Shown here piece by piece: positions 41,887-53,093 of a DNA stretch of 64,000 nt. Below the pieces are notes generated by a model. The model did not search any database. It saw nothing but the letters and a program-made list of their open reading frames with translations, and was not told the origin of the DNA. Made by a program: the position numbers and the translations under genes. The DNA comes from Trichomonas vaginalis G3. Lineage: Eukaryota; Parabasalia; Trichomonadida; Trichomonadidae. The stretch is taken from NCBI RefSeq assembly GCF_026262505.1, contig NC_067205.1, positions 2,976,001 through 3,040,000 on the forward strand, read 5' to 3'. The number at the start of each line of letters is the position of its first letter. The first letter of the stretch is position 1.

Positions 41887-43860
41887 ATGTCGAAAAAAGC
41901 TTTTAGGGAAGATGAATCAAATGAAATCCGTAATATTTACATAGATCCGATGCAAGGATTCACAGCAGAAATTGTCACATCTCCAGAGCAGGCAGATGAA
42001 GCGAAAGAAAAGATTTTGGACGCCTTGACTGGAACTGATTGGGAAAATAAATGTACAGCTCTTCAAAGAGGAGTACAGCTACTGAAAGGAGGAGCATTAC
42101 AATTCAATGAATTCGATATTGTATCATTAGTAACAGCTACTGCAAAAACAATTAGCGAAGCAAAATCAAAACTCGTTAAATTAGCAACATTGTTCTTAGT
42201 TTCAGCAGCAGAATTACTCGAAACAAAGTTTTCTCCATGTATTGATATTACAATTTCTTGCTTAATTAAGCAATCAAATCACGCATCATCTTTCATTGGA
42301 GATTCTTGTAAATTCGCAATATTGGCTATTACAGAATGTGTCCCCTTAAGAAGAACAGCAAAAGCTTTACTTGCAGAAACAGTTTCAAAAATCAAAGAGC
42401 GAAGATTAATTGTAGCGCAGGCAGTAACTCTTTTAATACATAAATGGCCTCAAACTCTTACCAATCAATTCATTTCGGAGCTTAAAAGCAACATTACAAA
42501 ATTAACAAAAGATCCTTCAGCAGAAGTGAGGGATTCTGCCCGTGAAGCGCTTTCAGAAATCAATGGGACACCTCTTTCCTCTCTTCAGAGTCCATCTGAT
42601 CAACCCAGATCCAGATCTCCATCAAGAATTCCCAGAACACCTGAACGCAGCATTTTCAGTTCCTCCCGCAACAGAAACAGTCCTCGGCCAGTTCAACCCC
42701 TTACGCCTACTCGGATTTCTAGGCGCAACATCACCGTTACTCAACAGAACGGCACTTCTCTCTTAGATGGCGCAAATCTCAGTGAATACATGCCTCCTGA
42801 CACGAAGGAGTTTGCGGAGAAGTTTGCGAAGATTCTCACGAACATTGTTGTTATAGGGAACATGCAGATTCTCGAAGGCATCGAGTTCGCCCTTCCTTCT
42901 TCGATTGTCACAGCCTGCAATTTCGGAATCTCCGCTCAATGGGATGCTGTAATACCTCCTTTGCTTGCTCTGTTTAAGAACGAATTCCGCGGAAGTATTG
43001 GTGAAGTCTTAATCGCTACCAGGGCTCCACCAAGAACTCTGAAAGCGTTTGTTGATATTTACGGTATCGAATCAGTTGTCAACGATGTGATAATTGCTGG
43101 AGAAGACAATCCGCAAAGTGTGATAATGGTACTCTCCAGCTTGATTGCAGCCAGTCTACTCAAAAAAATTCCTGAACACGCGGTCAATCAAGTCAAGAAG
43201 ATCATAAACGATGGTGTGAAATGCGATGGTTTAGAGTTGGTTGAGAATGCCATTTATTCATCGGATTTCTCCTTCTTTGGGTTCCAATCACTTACAAAAT
43301 TCATCTCTGCCAGGAACTACAACGAGTTCGACTTATCCGCAATAGAAGAACCACCTAAAGTTATTGCTGGTGCAGTGGTCGCAGCAGAGAATGAAATCAT
43401 CCAGTTGCTGAGGGATAACACGAAACTGGACAACGTGACATCGTTCTTGGTGGACATTGGCCAGGTAGCTGGCGATATGAGGATGCCAAACCTCATTTTG
43501 GAGCTCGGAAAGATCTGCTCGAGGGAATTCGTTAGTGTCATTGGAGCAAGGTGCTTTTCGGCCCTTTGCAACCTTGTCAAAGATATTTCCGATGTTGTTT
43601 CTCTCTCAGAAAACGAAGAAGGAATTGAAATTGCACTGATGGTGATGGAAAATAACAATATTACTGTTGATGCAAACTGTGGGAAACTTCTAGATAATGC
43701 AATAAAGAACCTCTCATCATCAAATATCAATGTGAGAAGATCTTGCATAAAATTTATTTCAAAATTCGTCGAAATAAGAGATAATGCTTTGCAGAAGAAA
43801 ATTACTAACCTTCCACATCTCACGCAAAAACTGATTACTGACAAAAGAAACTTTGAATGA
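41887..43860 (+). CDS. CLASP-like TOG-domain microtubule protein
   Basis: 657 residues, starting 50 bp after the phosphoglucomutase stop. Residues 1-225 form HEAT-like helices ending in KDPSAEVRDSAREALSEI, the look of a CLASP N-terminal TOG domain. A Ser/Pro/Arg-rich linker (about 226-290: SRSPSRIPRTPERS, SSRNRNSPRP) carries an SxIP motif at S246-P249, the sequence by which plus-end proteins bind EB1. The C-terminal 350 residues form a second helical solenoid. It would bind tubulin and stabilise microtubule ends, for instance in the spindle or the axostyle-pelta; the role here is inferred from layout. No kinesin or calponin domain is seen. Confidence 0.7.
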   Translation: MSKKAFREDESNEIRNIYIDPMQGFTAEIVTSPEQADEAKEKILDALTGTDWENKCTALQRGVQLLKGGALQFNEFDIVSLVTATAKTISEAKSKLVKLATLFLVSAAELLETKFSPCIDITISCLIKQSNHASSFIGDSCKFAILAITECVPLRRTAKALLAETVSKIKERRLIVAQAVTLLIHKWPQTLTNQFISELKSNITKLTKDPSAEVRDSAREALSEINGTPLSSLQSPSDQPRSRSPSRIPRTPERSIFSSSRNRNSPRPVQPLTPTRISRRNITVTQQNGTSLLDGANLSEYMPPDTKEFAEKFAKILTNIVVIGNMQILEGIEFALPSSIVTACNFGISAQWDAVIPPLLALFKNEFRGSIGEVLIATRAPPRTLKAFVDIYGIESVVNDVIIAGEDNPQSVIMVLSSLIAASLLKKIPEHAVNQVKKIINDGVKCDGLELVENAIYSSDFSFFGFQSLTKFISARNYNEFDLSAIEEPPKVIAGAVVAAENEIIQLLRDNTKLDNVTSFLVDIGQVAGDMRMPNLILELGKICSREFVSVIGARCFSALCNLVKDISDVVSLSENEEGIEIALMVMENNNITVDANCGKLLDNAIKNLSSSNINVRRSCIKFISKFVEIRDNALQKKITNLPHLTQKLITDKRNFE

Positions 43861-43944
43861 ATATAATTAGAAAATAAAAATTGTTTGTTTGTTAAAAAAA
43901 AGTAAGTGTGTAATTGTAATTGATAGACAATATTTATATACGAA

Positions 43945-44823
43945 TTAGAATTTCACATTCATTTTTGAGTAGGGAACTTCAGGATCTTCGTTGTCAACTT
44001 GAGGGAAGTGGGCAATTGGTTTCACTTCCATGTATACTGGCAGTTTGTGGTATCGCCGAGGACGATTCCAGCATTGGATTCCAACGTATAATAAGATTCC
44101 GAAAATTGCAACAATTAAGAGAAATCTATCTATGGGAATTCCATTAAATTTTTCATTTAGAGCGTCAAAGTCAATTATTTGGCGGGGATATAAGAAAGCT
44201 GGTGAGTAATTTTCGTCGTCAAACGAAATTTGTAAAGTAGGGACTCTCTTCTTTGGAGTATTGCATATAACTATTGATGAAGTCACTTTGACTGCTGTTG
44301 TTTTATTTTCTCCGAGCTTACAGTAAGCAATATCCGGATTAAAGTGATTTGAATCAACAAAATATTCAATAATAACCTGCCCTTTGCTAACCGAAGCCTT
44401 CTTGATTGTTGGTGATGCCTTTTCGCAAATATCTGGAAACTTGCAAATTTCGTTTGTTTGGCACCCAAAACACATCCAACAGCCTCTTTCATCAATCACG
44501 CGACCTGATGAATAACCTTCCTCACAGGCTCTTGTTTGATTTGGAAGTAAAAAAGTGTGTGGAAATGGATCTGCATTTTTATCATCTTGTTTGGTTTGAG
44601 GATCGGTGAGAGGGTTATCTTCAATTGTTAATGGTTCGTCCATTTCTGGTAAATCTGGGTGGTCGAGTGGTTCATCAAACTCCCATTGAGAGTGTTTATT
44701 TTCGTGATGTCTGTGATTTTTTCCTAAAGATCCTGATCCAATGTGACCGGACCTTCGCTTTCTGCTTCCACGTGATTCCATGAATGCATGAGCAATAAAA
44801 AAGAACAAAATCATTTTAGACAA
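43945..44823 (-). CDS. Single-pass membrane protein with cysteine-rich and IPT-like ectodomain
   Basis: 292 residues. An N-terminal hydrophobic stretch (MILFFFIAHAFM) looks like a signal peptide. A basic then acidic low-complexity segment follows, then a Cys-rich block (ACEEGYSSGRVIDERGCWMCFGCQTNEICKFPDIC), then a beta-rich domain of IPT/TIG style (SPTIKKASVSKGQVIIEYFVDS.., SIVICNTPK) with an N-glycosylation site (LGENKTT). One transmembrane helix (about 227-248, DRFLLIVAIFGILLYVGI) leads to a cytosolic tail with YHKLPVYMEV. This is a type I surface-protein layout; the ligand is unknown. It is convergent with the CLASP-like gene, 84 bp apart. Confidence 0.72.
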   Translation of the reverse strand: MSKMILFFFIAHAFMESRGSRKRRSGHIGSGSLGKNHRHHENKHSQWEFDEPLDHPDLPEMDEPLTIEDNPLTDPQTKQDDKNADPFPHTFLLPNQTRACEEGYSSGRVIDERGCWMCFGCQTNEICKFPDICEKASPTIKKASVSKGQVIIEYFVDSNHFNPDIAYCKLGENKTTAVKVTSSIVICNTPKKRVPTLQISFDDENYSPAFLYPRQIIDFDALNEKFNGIPIDRFLLIVAIFGILLYVGIQCWNRPRRYHKLPVYMEVKPIAHFPQVDNEDPEVPYSKMNVKF

Positions 44824-45009
44824 ATTTTTTGACCTGACAAATTGTCAAAATCAAAAAAAAAATTGGCAAGACCAGTACAAGTATAATACATATTTAACCA
44901 AATTTCTTGAGCATGTGGGTTAAATCCAGTCATAAAAAAGGGATTCATGTAAGATAGAACATTTTATACATATAAAAAGAAGAAATTACAATTAAAAAAA
45001 ACAAAAACA

Positions 45010-47235
45010 CTATTTTTCCAATTCAATTATTGATGCGCTGCCAACTTTAGACGCGAAACTCTTTGATAGCGTCAGATCCTGTGGGGCTGAAGGAACGCTA
45101 CTTATCACTCCGAAGCTTGCCCGCTTGTCTACTGAGCTTGCCCTTCGATGTACGGGGGCCAGAGGGAATTCTGTGGCCTTTCTGGACAGATTCTGTAGTG
45201 CAATCGAAGGGAAACTGGCCATATCTTCATCGCTGTCGAGGGAGTCTTCTTCTGAGCTGAATTCCAATCTGGATGCGAAGGAATTTCGAGAACTGAGATC
45301 TGTCATTGATACAGAGTGGGGGGTCTGGGTCTTTGCACGCTCTATGTCATCCAAAATGTCATTTTCTATCTCATCATCCTTCTCAAAATTGTATCTTTCT
45401 GTAAAGTAGTCAACGCTGTATTTGTCTTTAGGTTCTGGTACGAAAACAGGTTCCAGATCATCAATGGCATCCCAGTCAAGACCAGCAAACCATGGATGAT
45501 CCATAATTTCTTTGATTCCATTGAATCCGAGTCTTTTTTCGGGATCAACTTGAAGAAGATGCTTGATTAGATCAATGACTTCATCACTCATGTCTTCAAG
45601 GGGATCTATATCAAATCTTCCTGTCAAAATTTGGGCAAAAGTTTCCATTTCAGTTTCCATGTGGAATGGAGGAGCTCCAGTAAGGAATTCGTAGATAACA
45701 CACCCGAGAGACCAATAGTCAGCTGTAAAACTGTGCTTTGATGATAAAATAATTTCGGGAGCTAAATAATCAGGAGTTCCAACAATGGTTTTGCTATCGT
45801 CTGGTATAGCTCTATCATATGCACCGTAAAGCGAAAGTCCGAAGTCTGTTAGTTTGAGTTTTCCCGAAATATTAATTAAAATATTGTCAGGTTTAAGATC
45901 TCTATGAACTATTCCATGAGAATGTAGGTACTCGAGAGCCTTAACAATTTGTGCTGTATAAATTCTGGCTGCTGTTTCATCAAGCGAGCCAATATTATTA
46001 AGAAGCGAATATAAGTCACCACCAGGTAAATATTCCATAACCAAGTAAAGGTTATGGTCACCAATGATAGAATAATAGAAGTCAACGATGAATGGATTGC
46101 TATTCTGTAACAAAATATCTTTTTCTGTTAAAACTCTCTTAAATGTGTTTTTCTGTTTCAAACTGCTCTTAGGCGTAACTTTGATAGCGTATATATCACC
46201 TGTACGTGTCTTTATTGCTAGAAAAACTTTGGCAAATGCTCCACTCGAAATTTTTCTTATAAAGGTAAAATCAGCGATCGTTGTTTGTAAGGATTGAGCT
46301 CCTGCGAAGGTACCGTTACAGCGTGTCTTTGCCGAGTTCTGAAGGGCTTGCGTGTAAGTAGCGTTTGCACGGATTTTTTCTTGCATCAATTCCTTTGCTT
46401 TTGCAAGGAAAGAAGTCACATTCGGTGTCGCATCTGGAATTTCCATTTTAAAAATGGCATCGGCGGCATGAGATAATTGGTCTGAATTTGACGTTGCAAC
46501 ATCCAGCAACATCGTAACATGAAGCATCGGGAGGAGAACGTTTATGGTTTTCGATGGTGCACCTGGCCATTTTTCGTTTAAAATTGAATTTCTTATCGCT
46601 TTTTGAAGTTTTTTAATTCGTTCATCGGTCGTAATCAAGTTAAACTCGGATTCGTATGCAATAACGCAACTCTTCGAGTGCTCCTCGATAAGATCTATTG
46701 GTACATATTCTTCGCAAATTCGACATAAAACCATCATTTCGTCTGGTTGCGAATTTTCTTCTTCCGGGTTATTCTGAGGAGCTTTGGATCGCTCGACAGA
46801 CTGGCTGACAGATGTAGGAAGAGTGCAGCTGACAAAAGAGAAAATACGAGACAATTTTAAGACAATCGACAAAAGGGAAGAAGCGACTTGGCAAAGAGGG
46901 GCATTCGTTGGTGATGATGAAACTACGTTCTGAAGCGTTGGAATCGTATTTGTTGCACATAAGAAAACAGATCCAAAATCGCTGTTCTCTAAACTTTGTA
47001 TGAGATATTCTAAATATTGAAGTTGTTGCAGTTCTTTCTCGGATAAGCCGTCTTTAATGCTATGTATATTTGATTTTATATCAGAGAGATTTACAGATTG
47101 TTGTTGCAATACGTTGAAAGCTCTGGGATACGTGTCTTGATCTACATCAAAGAAGTCAAGTGATTCGTTCTGTTCGGATTTTGGCGTCTGGTCTTCATAG
47201 GAATCTGAAGGAACAAGACGCGATTCATTCATCAT
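45010..47235 (-). CDS. AGC protein kinase of the IRE/MAST type with N-terminal zinc motif
   Basis: 741 residues. At about residues 168-190 lies a C2H2-like motif CRICEEYVPIDLIEEHSKSC, the kind found before the kinase in plant IRE proteins, relatives of MAST and Greatwall kinases. The kinase domain covers about 318-605: ISSGAFAKVFLA glycine loop, AIKVTPK lysine, catalytic loop HRDLKPDNI, DFGLSLYG, the long activation loop with TIVGTPDYLAPE, and the C-lobe ending HPWFAGLDWDAI. The AGC tail follows (PKDKYSVDYF). The C-terminus is Ser-rich (RASSVDKRASFG) and may be phosphorylated. All catalytic residues are present. The gene probably regulates growth or the cell cycle as in its relatives, which is inference. 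It begins with two Met codons in tandem. Confidence 0.9.
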   Translation of the reverse strand: MMNESRLVPSDSYEDQTPKSEQNESLDFFDVDQDTYPRAFNVLQQQSVNLSDIKSNIHSIKDGLSEKELQQLQYLEYLIQSLENSDFGSVFLCATNTIPTLQNVVSSSPTNAPLCQVASSLLSIVLKLSRIFSFVSCTLPTSVSQSVERSKAPQNNPEEENSQPDEMMVLCRICEEYVPIDLIEEHSKSCVIAYESEFNLITTDERIKKLQKAIRNSILNEKWPGAPSKTINVLLPMLHVTMLLDVATSNSDQLSHAADAIFKMEIPDATPNVTSFLAKAKELMQEKIRANATYTQALQNSAKTRCNGTFAGAQSLQTTIADFTFIRKISSGAFAKVFLAIKTRTGDIYAIKVTPKSSLKQKNTFKRVLTEKDILLQNSNPFIVDFYYSIIGDHNLYLVMEYLPGGDLYSLLNNIGSLDETAARIYTAQIVKALEYLHSHGIVHRDLKPDNILINISGKLKLTDFGLSLYGAYDRAIPDDSKTIVGTPDYLAPEIILSSKHSFTADYWSLGCVIYEFLTGAPPFHMETEMETFAQILTGRFDIDPLEDMSDEVIDLIKHLLQVDPEKRLGFNGIKEIMDHPWFAGLDWDAIDDLEPVFVPEPKDKYSVDYFTERYNFEKDDEIENDILDDIERAKTQTPHSVSMTDLSSRNSFASRLEFSSEEDSLDSDEDMASFPSIALQNLSRKATEFPLAPVHRRASSVDKRASFGVISSVPSAPQDLTLSKSFASKVGSASIIELEK

Positions 47236-48990
47236 TTAACTGAACAAATCCAAAACAAAATTTATTCGTCACTTTTGTCAATTTTTGAGAAGTTCCGGTT
47301 TATCCAAATTGAAGAAATCTTTAGATAATGATATATAAAATAGACTGCGCTCAAACTGACCCTAACTTTCTTAAAATTATGTCACATTTTTCAATGAATA
47401 CAATTTAATTTTTAGCATTATTCTTATTCATCACAAGATATATTGCATACAAAATTTTTCAATGCAAATTTTGTTAATTTCAGTTTAGATTTGACAATAA
47501 TTTGAGTGAATTTGACTTTTCTTATCGTTCATTAATTCTGAGAATAAAATTTTTAGACTATTAAAAATGTTTTGAATTAGATATATTTTTCTAAAATTTA
47601 TCTTTAATTGAAAAATTGAATTGAAATTTATAAATGTGACACGCCCCTGCAGTTAAAGAAAACAATTAGTTCTTGATCTGAAACATTAACTGTAGAGTTG
47701 TTGATTTATTTTACTTCACATATGTCGTGCAAATATTGTATGGATGATTGAATCTTTACATCATTTACATTCATTTTTTGAGATTTGGCATTCGATTATC
47801 CAATCAAAAGCGCATTAGAGTTATGTAAACATTGTAGAACCTAATTAAAGCATAATGAATTAACACATCCTTTACATGATTAATTTTCCTTTGAGATTAA
47901 TTTCAAATTTTGTTTAAAGACATGCTCTATTTACCAGTTTCAAATATCATTGAAGAGCATCATAAGAACATATAAGATTTCGCGCTCATAGGATCAGCAA
48001 GTTGATTAGTAATCTATCGTTCAAAATGCTTACTCTAATCATTATCCAATAAACATGCTTATGCCTCCAATAAATGAAAATTCATTCAAATTCCTAATAA
48101 CCAGATAGTAAATGTAATTATTGATCGGAATAAAAAAATTTGATCTATTATAGGTAATTATGTGCATTTGTTAACAAAAATCTTGAATAAGAATATAGTC
48201 ATGAATAATATTTTTGAGGATATAAAAGAAAAATTTTTTCGGAAAAAAACTAATCTCCTAAACTTTCAATCAAATCCTCTAATCGTTCTCATCTATTTCT
48301 TGATTCGTCTGTTTCGTCTGATAAGCACTCGGGTTAAGCTCATCTAATTGCGGTCAAAAGAGCGCACATTTGCTTTCTTTTTTCCGCTCTGATTTCATCA
48401 TCAACAAACTTTTCTTTTAGTTGTTGTCTCTAGGCTACACTAATAATAGATTCACTTAGATAAGTCTTCTATTATTAATAAAAAGTGACGTTTATATCAT
48501 ATTTTTATTTTGATTACGAAGTGGAAACTAATGAAAATATTACACATATTTTCTTTTAATAATTAAACTTATAAATCCATAGTATTGCTATGAACGCGTT
48601 TCATTTTGCATATTTTGCTTATTAATAACACATGATTCAATGTTACACATTCTCATTTAATTTAAAATCTGCTGGGTATGAGCATTTAACTATATTATAA
48701 TAATACAAGAAAATGCTATAGATTTCAACTAAATATATATTAACTAAAATGCTTTCATATTTGGATATAGAATTATTAAAGAAAGATTCGTATTATTAAA
48801 AGATGTCCATTTTTAAATAAGTAGTTAACTATTTTCAGGTTATAAATTAATATATATGTTTAATATATCATCATACCTGTTTCCTGAATAACATGTTGCT
48901 TTACCGCATAATTTTTTCTATCCATTGCTATGTCCTCTAAATCTTGACGAATTAATATCCTTCTTATCATGATTTTTTAGCTGCTCATTT
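47236..48990. other. Gene-free AT-rich spacer
   Basis: 1.75 kb without a credible gene or RNA. The only plus-strand frame, at 48162-48347, is AT-driven and lacks protein-like composition. Confidence 0.55.
47268..47280 (-). promoter_or_regulatory. AAAAGTGAC motif upstream of the AGC kinase gene
   Basis: On the coding strand the sequence reads TGACAAAAGTGAC, 33 bases before the ATG. It shares its core with the sites before 12443 and 63609. Confidence 0.3.
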
Positions 48991-48999
48991 GTATCGAAC
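48991..48999. repeat. 9-bp target site duplication, left copy
   Basis: GTATCGAAC, repeated at 52972-52980. Confidence 0.85.
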
Positions 49000-51900
49000 G
49001 AGGGAAGACCAAAATTTTTGTTACGGGCGCGACCAAGACCAAAATTTCACTATTTCTGACAAAATTTACGTGTCAAAATCGTAGTTTAGCTTGAAAATCC
49101 TCCAATACTAATCATCATGTCTTTCAACTTTGGAATTATATGGCCTAGCATATACTCTATCATATTATGCTATCAAACACATATGTTAATAAAATTTATG
49201 CAATTAAATAGGATGATTCTCATTGAATATGAGCGTTTCAAATCGTTTATAATTGCCTCAACATACTATAGTATCAACTGAAGTAGATTTAGCTGTGAAA
49301 TCTTAAAAATGAAGTATTATGAATCGTATTCAATATATCAAATATAATATTGATGAACATATACCTTTGCTCATATAGAATACATATATAATGAATCCAT
49401 TCTAGTAAATTGTTTCATTTTCGCCTGCAAATTTCCAAAAATGATGGTTAATATTATGATTTAAAAAATAAAATGTGTTTGGAAGGAGTTTAAACTGTAA
49501 TTATCAATAACATTGAAACTATGAAGCAACATATAAACAGAAAATAAAAATTGGAAGAAATTCAGAAATAAATTATTCATATTAGAATAAAATTATGTAG
49601 ATATTCTATCAATGATATTACTATATAAATATGTCATATTTGTATAACTATCTTTGGTTAAAATATGATTCATGAAGCTCATTGAATTGAATATCTGCGT
49701 TAAAGTATAAAATAGTGGATTTCTATATAGCACTTTGTTTGTATATTGTATGAAAGCTCAATCATATTGTGAAAATGAGTTGAAATCTAAATTTTATGAT
49801 AAATAAGCAATTTCTTTGTGTGAAAATGCTATTTGATTGATTAATAGATCGAACATTGGACTTTATCTAATAAACATACAAAAATGTCATTGAGGTTTAG
49901 AATAATTCTCTTTGGTTCATGAAATTGAAGAATCTCATTCAAAATCATCGATAAAAGGCATCCAAAGATGTGCCTTTAGCTTTATTGTGTAAGTGTATTT
50001 TATTCATGATCAATAAAATTGATTTTATTCATATTATTCAAATATTGTCATTTCAAATTGATTATTTTGCCATTTTATTTCTGGATTTCAAATTATATTA
50101 GTATATAAATGAATAAAGCTACATATTTTATCTTTTTTGCAAAAATAATTTAGATATAAAACTAGTTTATGAAATATTGATCTCATATGTAGATTTAGAA
50201 AACCATATACTTATATGTTTTGGTGTGACCCCTAAGAAAATTCAAAGTATTATTTCATCAATATTAATAATGCAGAATTTATGATGAATTTGAAAGCAAT
50301 TCTAATGAATTACTAAAAATAATGTATATTCACTGATATAATTTTTCCAAATTTTTTTTATTTTCTTCAATTTGATGTAAATTTTTTCAAATTTCATATT
50401 AAATCTTAAAATTTCAAATATTTTTGGAGATTTTTGTCTGTCTTATTTTAATCCTTATTAATCTATTATTGCATTTTCACTATCAAATTGGGAATTCCTC
50501 TATTCAATTATCATAATTTGTTATATCACAGTATTAAAGTTGCCTCAAAATCTCGATTGAAAGGCATTGAATTTAGTTTTGAGAAGACTTTTTTACATTT
50601 TGCGAATTATTAATTAGTATATCATTAAGATCATATTGTATTAAGTTATCAATTCTCTTAAATTTTGAAAGCTTAAGAAATTTAAAAGCACAAACAAATA
50701 TATATTATTAAAATCATTGTATTGATCAATTTAAAAATTTTTGAAATTTTGAATTCAAATTTAAATGTAAACTTTAATAGTTGTAACAGAATAGGAAGCA
50801 TCACAGATGTCAATTTAGATTAATGAAAAGTTGAAATTTTTCCAATAAAATTTTATTAATGAAAAAAGATTCATGAAATACAATAATAGTAATATAGATA
50901 TTTTATACAACATGTTATATAAGAGATCACTATAAATAGAATAGCTTTAAACAAAATAATCAAATCAAAATTTGTATTTGTAAACAGCAAGAGTGTTATA
51001 TGCTAATATTATGTGTAACTACTCATTGGATAATGAATGCAATATAATACATTGATTTATTGGCTAAAGAAAAAAAATTATATCCTTCAATTTGAACAAT
51101 CCGAAATTTTTCTCATTTTTTTGAATTGCATATATATGAATTTGCAATTGAGTGATATCAGCGAGAAACTTATATGCACGTTTAACTTTATCAGATTTCA
51201 AATGAAAACATGGATTTCATTGATTGTTTTTCAATACGAGCTCAACAAAAATGATACAAAGATGAATAAATAGTAGTGCCCCTAAAAACAAGGTAAAAAA
51301 CAAAAAATTAGCAACAATATACTTAATTTCGGCCAATATGGTGAAAAGTGAATATGTCAAAAACATTTACTCCATCATCTTGTTATCTGTACCTCACGAC
51401 AGACGAATATAAAGAGATATCAATTTCCAAAATTTTACCAAAAAGAGATTAGGCCTAATTTTTACGGCCAATCTTTATTATTTGTTACACAGATGCTAGA
51501 TCCACTACTCCCCAAAACAATTCATTTTTTGAATGGCCCTGTTTTTTAGGCCTTCATTTTATGAAAAATGCCAATATTATACGAATCTTAATATATTTAT
51601 TTTTTTGTTCTCAATAAAGGTATTCAAAAGTCAATATAAACCGTTCAAAATTGAGAGGAAACTCATTGAGAGGCTCGGAATTCGAGTAGTGAGGAAGGGT
51701 AAATTTTGAGAGCCAAAATTTCAAATCCTCTCAATATTTCAAAGCCCTTCTACTTAGATTTTGTGACTACCTTAGATACGATACTAAGCATAAATAACAA
51801 AGTATATGAAAATCTAAACTATAAATAACGTAATTATCGGGGAAAATTTCCATAAGATTGTGTTGTTTGTTATAATGAACATCACACATTTTAACAAACA

Positions 51901-52971
51901 TGCACATAATAGATTTTCAAACGGAATTTTGAATAAGGTGAATGTTCCTTATTGTAATCCATTGAATGAAGCCTTAAATCATATAAAATCGCAAACCTTG
52001 AAACTTATATCATTCGATTAAACTAATAATTTCATCGGAAATTCCACATACATGGAGATTTACCATCAATGACATAAGATATTATACAATAATCGATTTA
52101 TTTTTCAAATTCAATACTTTATTAACACAAAGAACAATAAATCTATAGGCAATTGTAATTTCAAGTACTAGCAACTACGAATTATATTTCCATTTAATTC
52201 GAATTCATATAAATATATCATAGAAATCACTCAAATTGAACAGATTCGATTTTAAATGCGTTTTTTCAATTTACATACAAAGGTAAAATACAAATTGCAT
52301 AGATCATACTTTGATTACGTTGATATAAAAAGGCAAGATTATTAAATTTGGATGTATATCCTTATTATTTCCAAAATTATAATATAGTTTTATTTTTACA
52401 TTGTTTGCTGAATAAACAATACTTTTTAGGTAATAATATTTATTTTTTTTGTAATTGAGACATTTTGGAATAATTACATTAGAATATCTAATGCTTAACT
52501 ATAAATATATTTATTCCCGTTCTAATCTAACTAATAGACTATTTCATTCCATAACTTTGATATTCAATACAATTTATAAGCATTTAAGGCGTTATCACAA
52601 TATAAATGAGTTTTAATATATAATATTTATCTATTTGTATACTATTACACAATAAAAAAGCATTTTTGGTGGAAATGAAATATATTATACTTAAATGAAC
52701 AAATTTAATCATTAATACAGGATAGATTTGCAATAAGTGTACTAATCTATACAACATATTGAAGAATTGCATAATATTTATATAATAATCAATAATCAAT
52801 TTTTATATAATCTTCAGACTTCATCATCAAGATAAAGTATGATAGTATGGAGTATGCTCTGATGAGTGGTATACATAGAAGTCCCAGATAATGATTTTTC
52901 TCAAAAAAGCGTCACTTTTGGTGAAATTTTGGTTTTGGTCACGCCCGTAACAAAAATTTTGGTCTTCCCTC
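49000..52971. mobile_element. Mutator-like (MULE) non-coding DNA element, 3,972 bp
   Basis: It has terminal inverted repeats of 51 bp with 49 matches (49000-49050 and 52921-52971), starting GAGGGAAGACC. Each contains the sub-repeat GACCAAAATTT twice. A perfect 9-bp direct duplication GTATCGAAC flanks it (48991-48999 and 52972-52980); 9 bp is the Mutator hallmark, and MULEs are known in Trichomonas. The interior is very AT-rich and has no frame longer than 78 codons, so the element is non-autonomous or completely eroded inside. The clean ends argue for recent movement by a transposase made elsewhere. Confidence 0.85.
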
Positions 52972-52980
52972 GTATCGAAC
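52972..52980. repeat. 9-bp target site duplication, right copy
   Basis: GTATCGAAC, identical to 48991-48999. Confidence 0.85.
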
Positions 52981-53093
52981 ACTTGAATCCAAAACAATTA
53001 TATTCATCTATGATCAATGAATCATAGTTAATACATTTCATTGTTTATTGATAGATTTTTTTTTGAGGGAAACCCGGTTGTCTCTCAATTGCG

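Noticed and set aside
51037-51273. 78-codon frame inside the 4-kb Mutator-like element as a transposase remnant
   Set aside because: It has no match to Mutator transposase motifs and an AT-driven composition.
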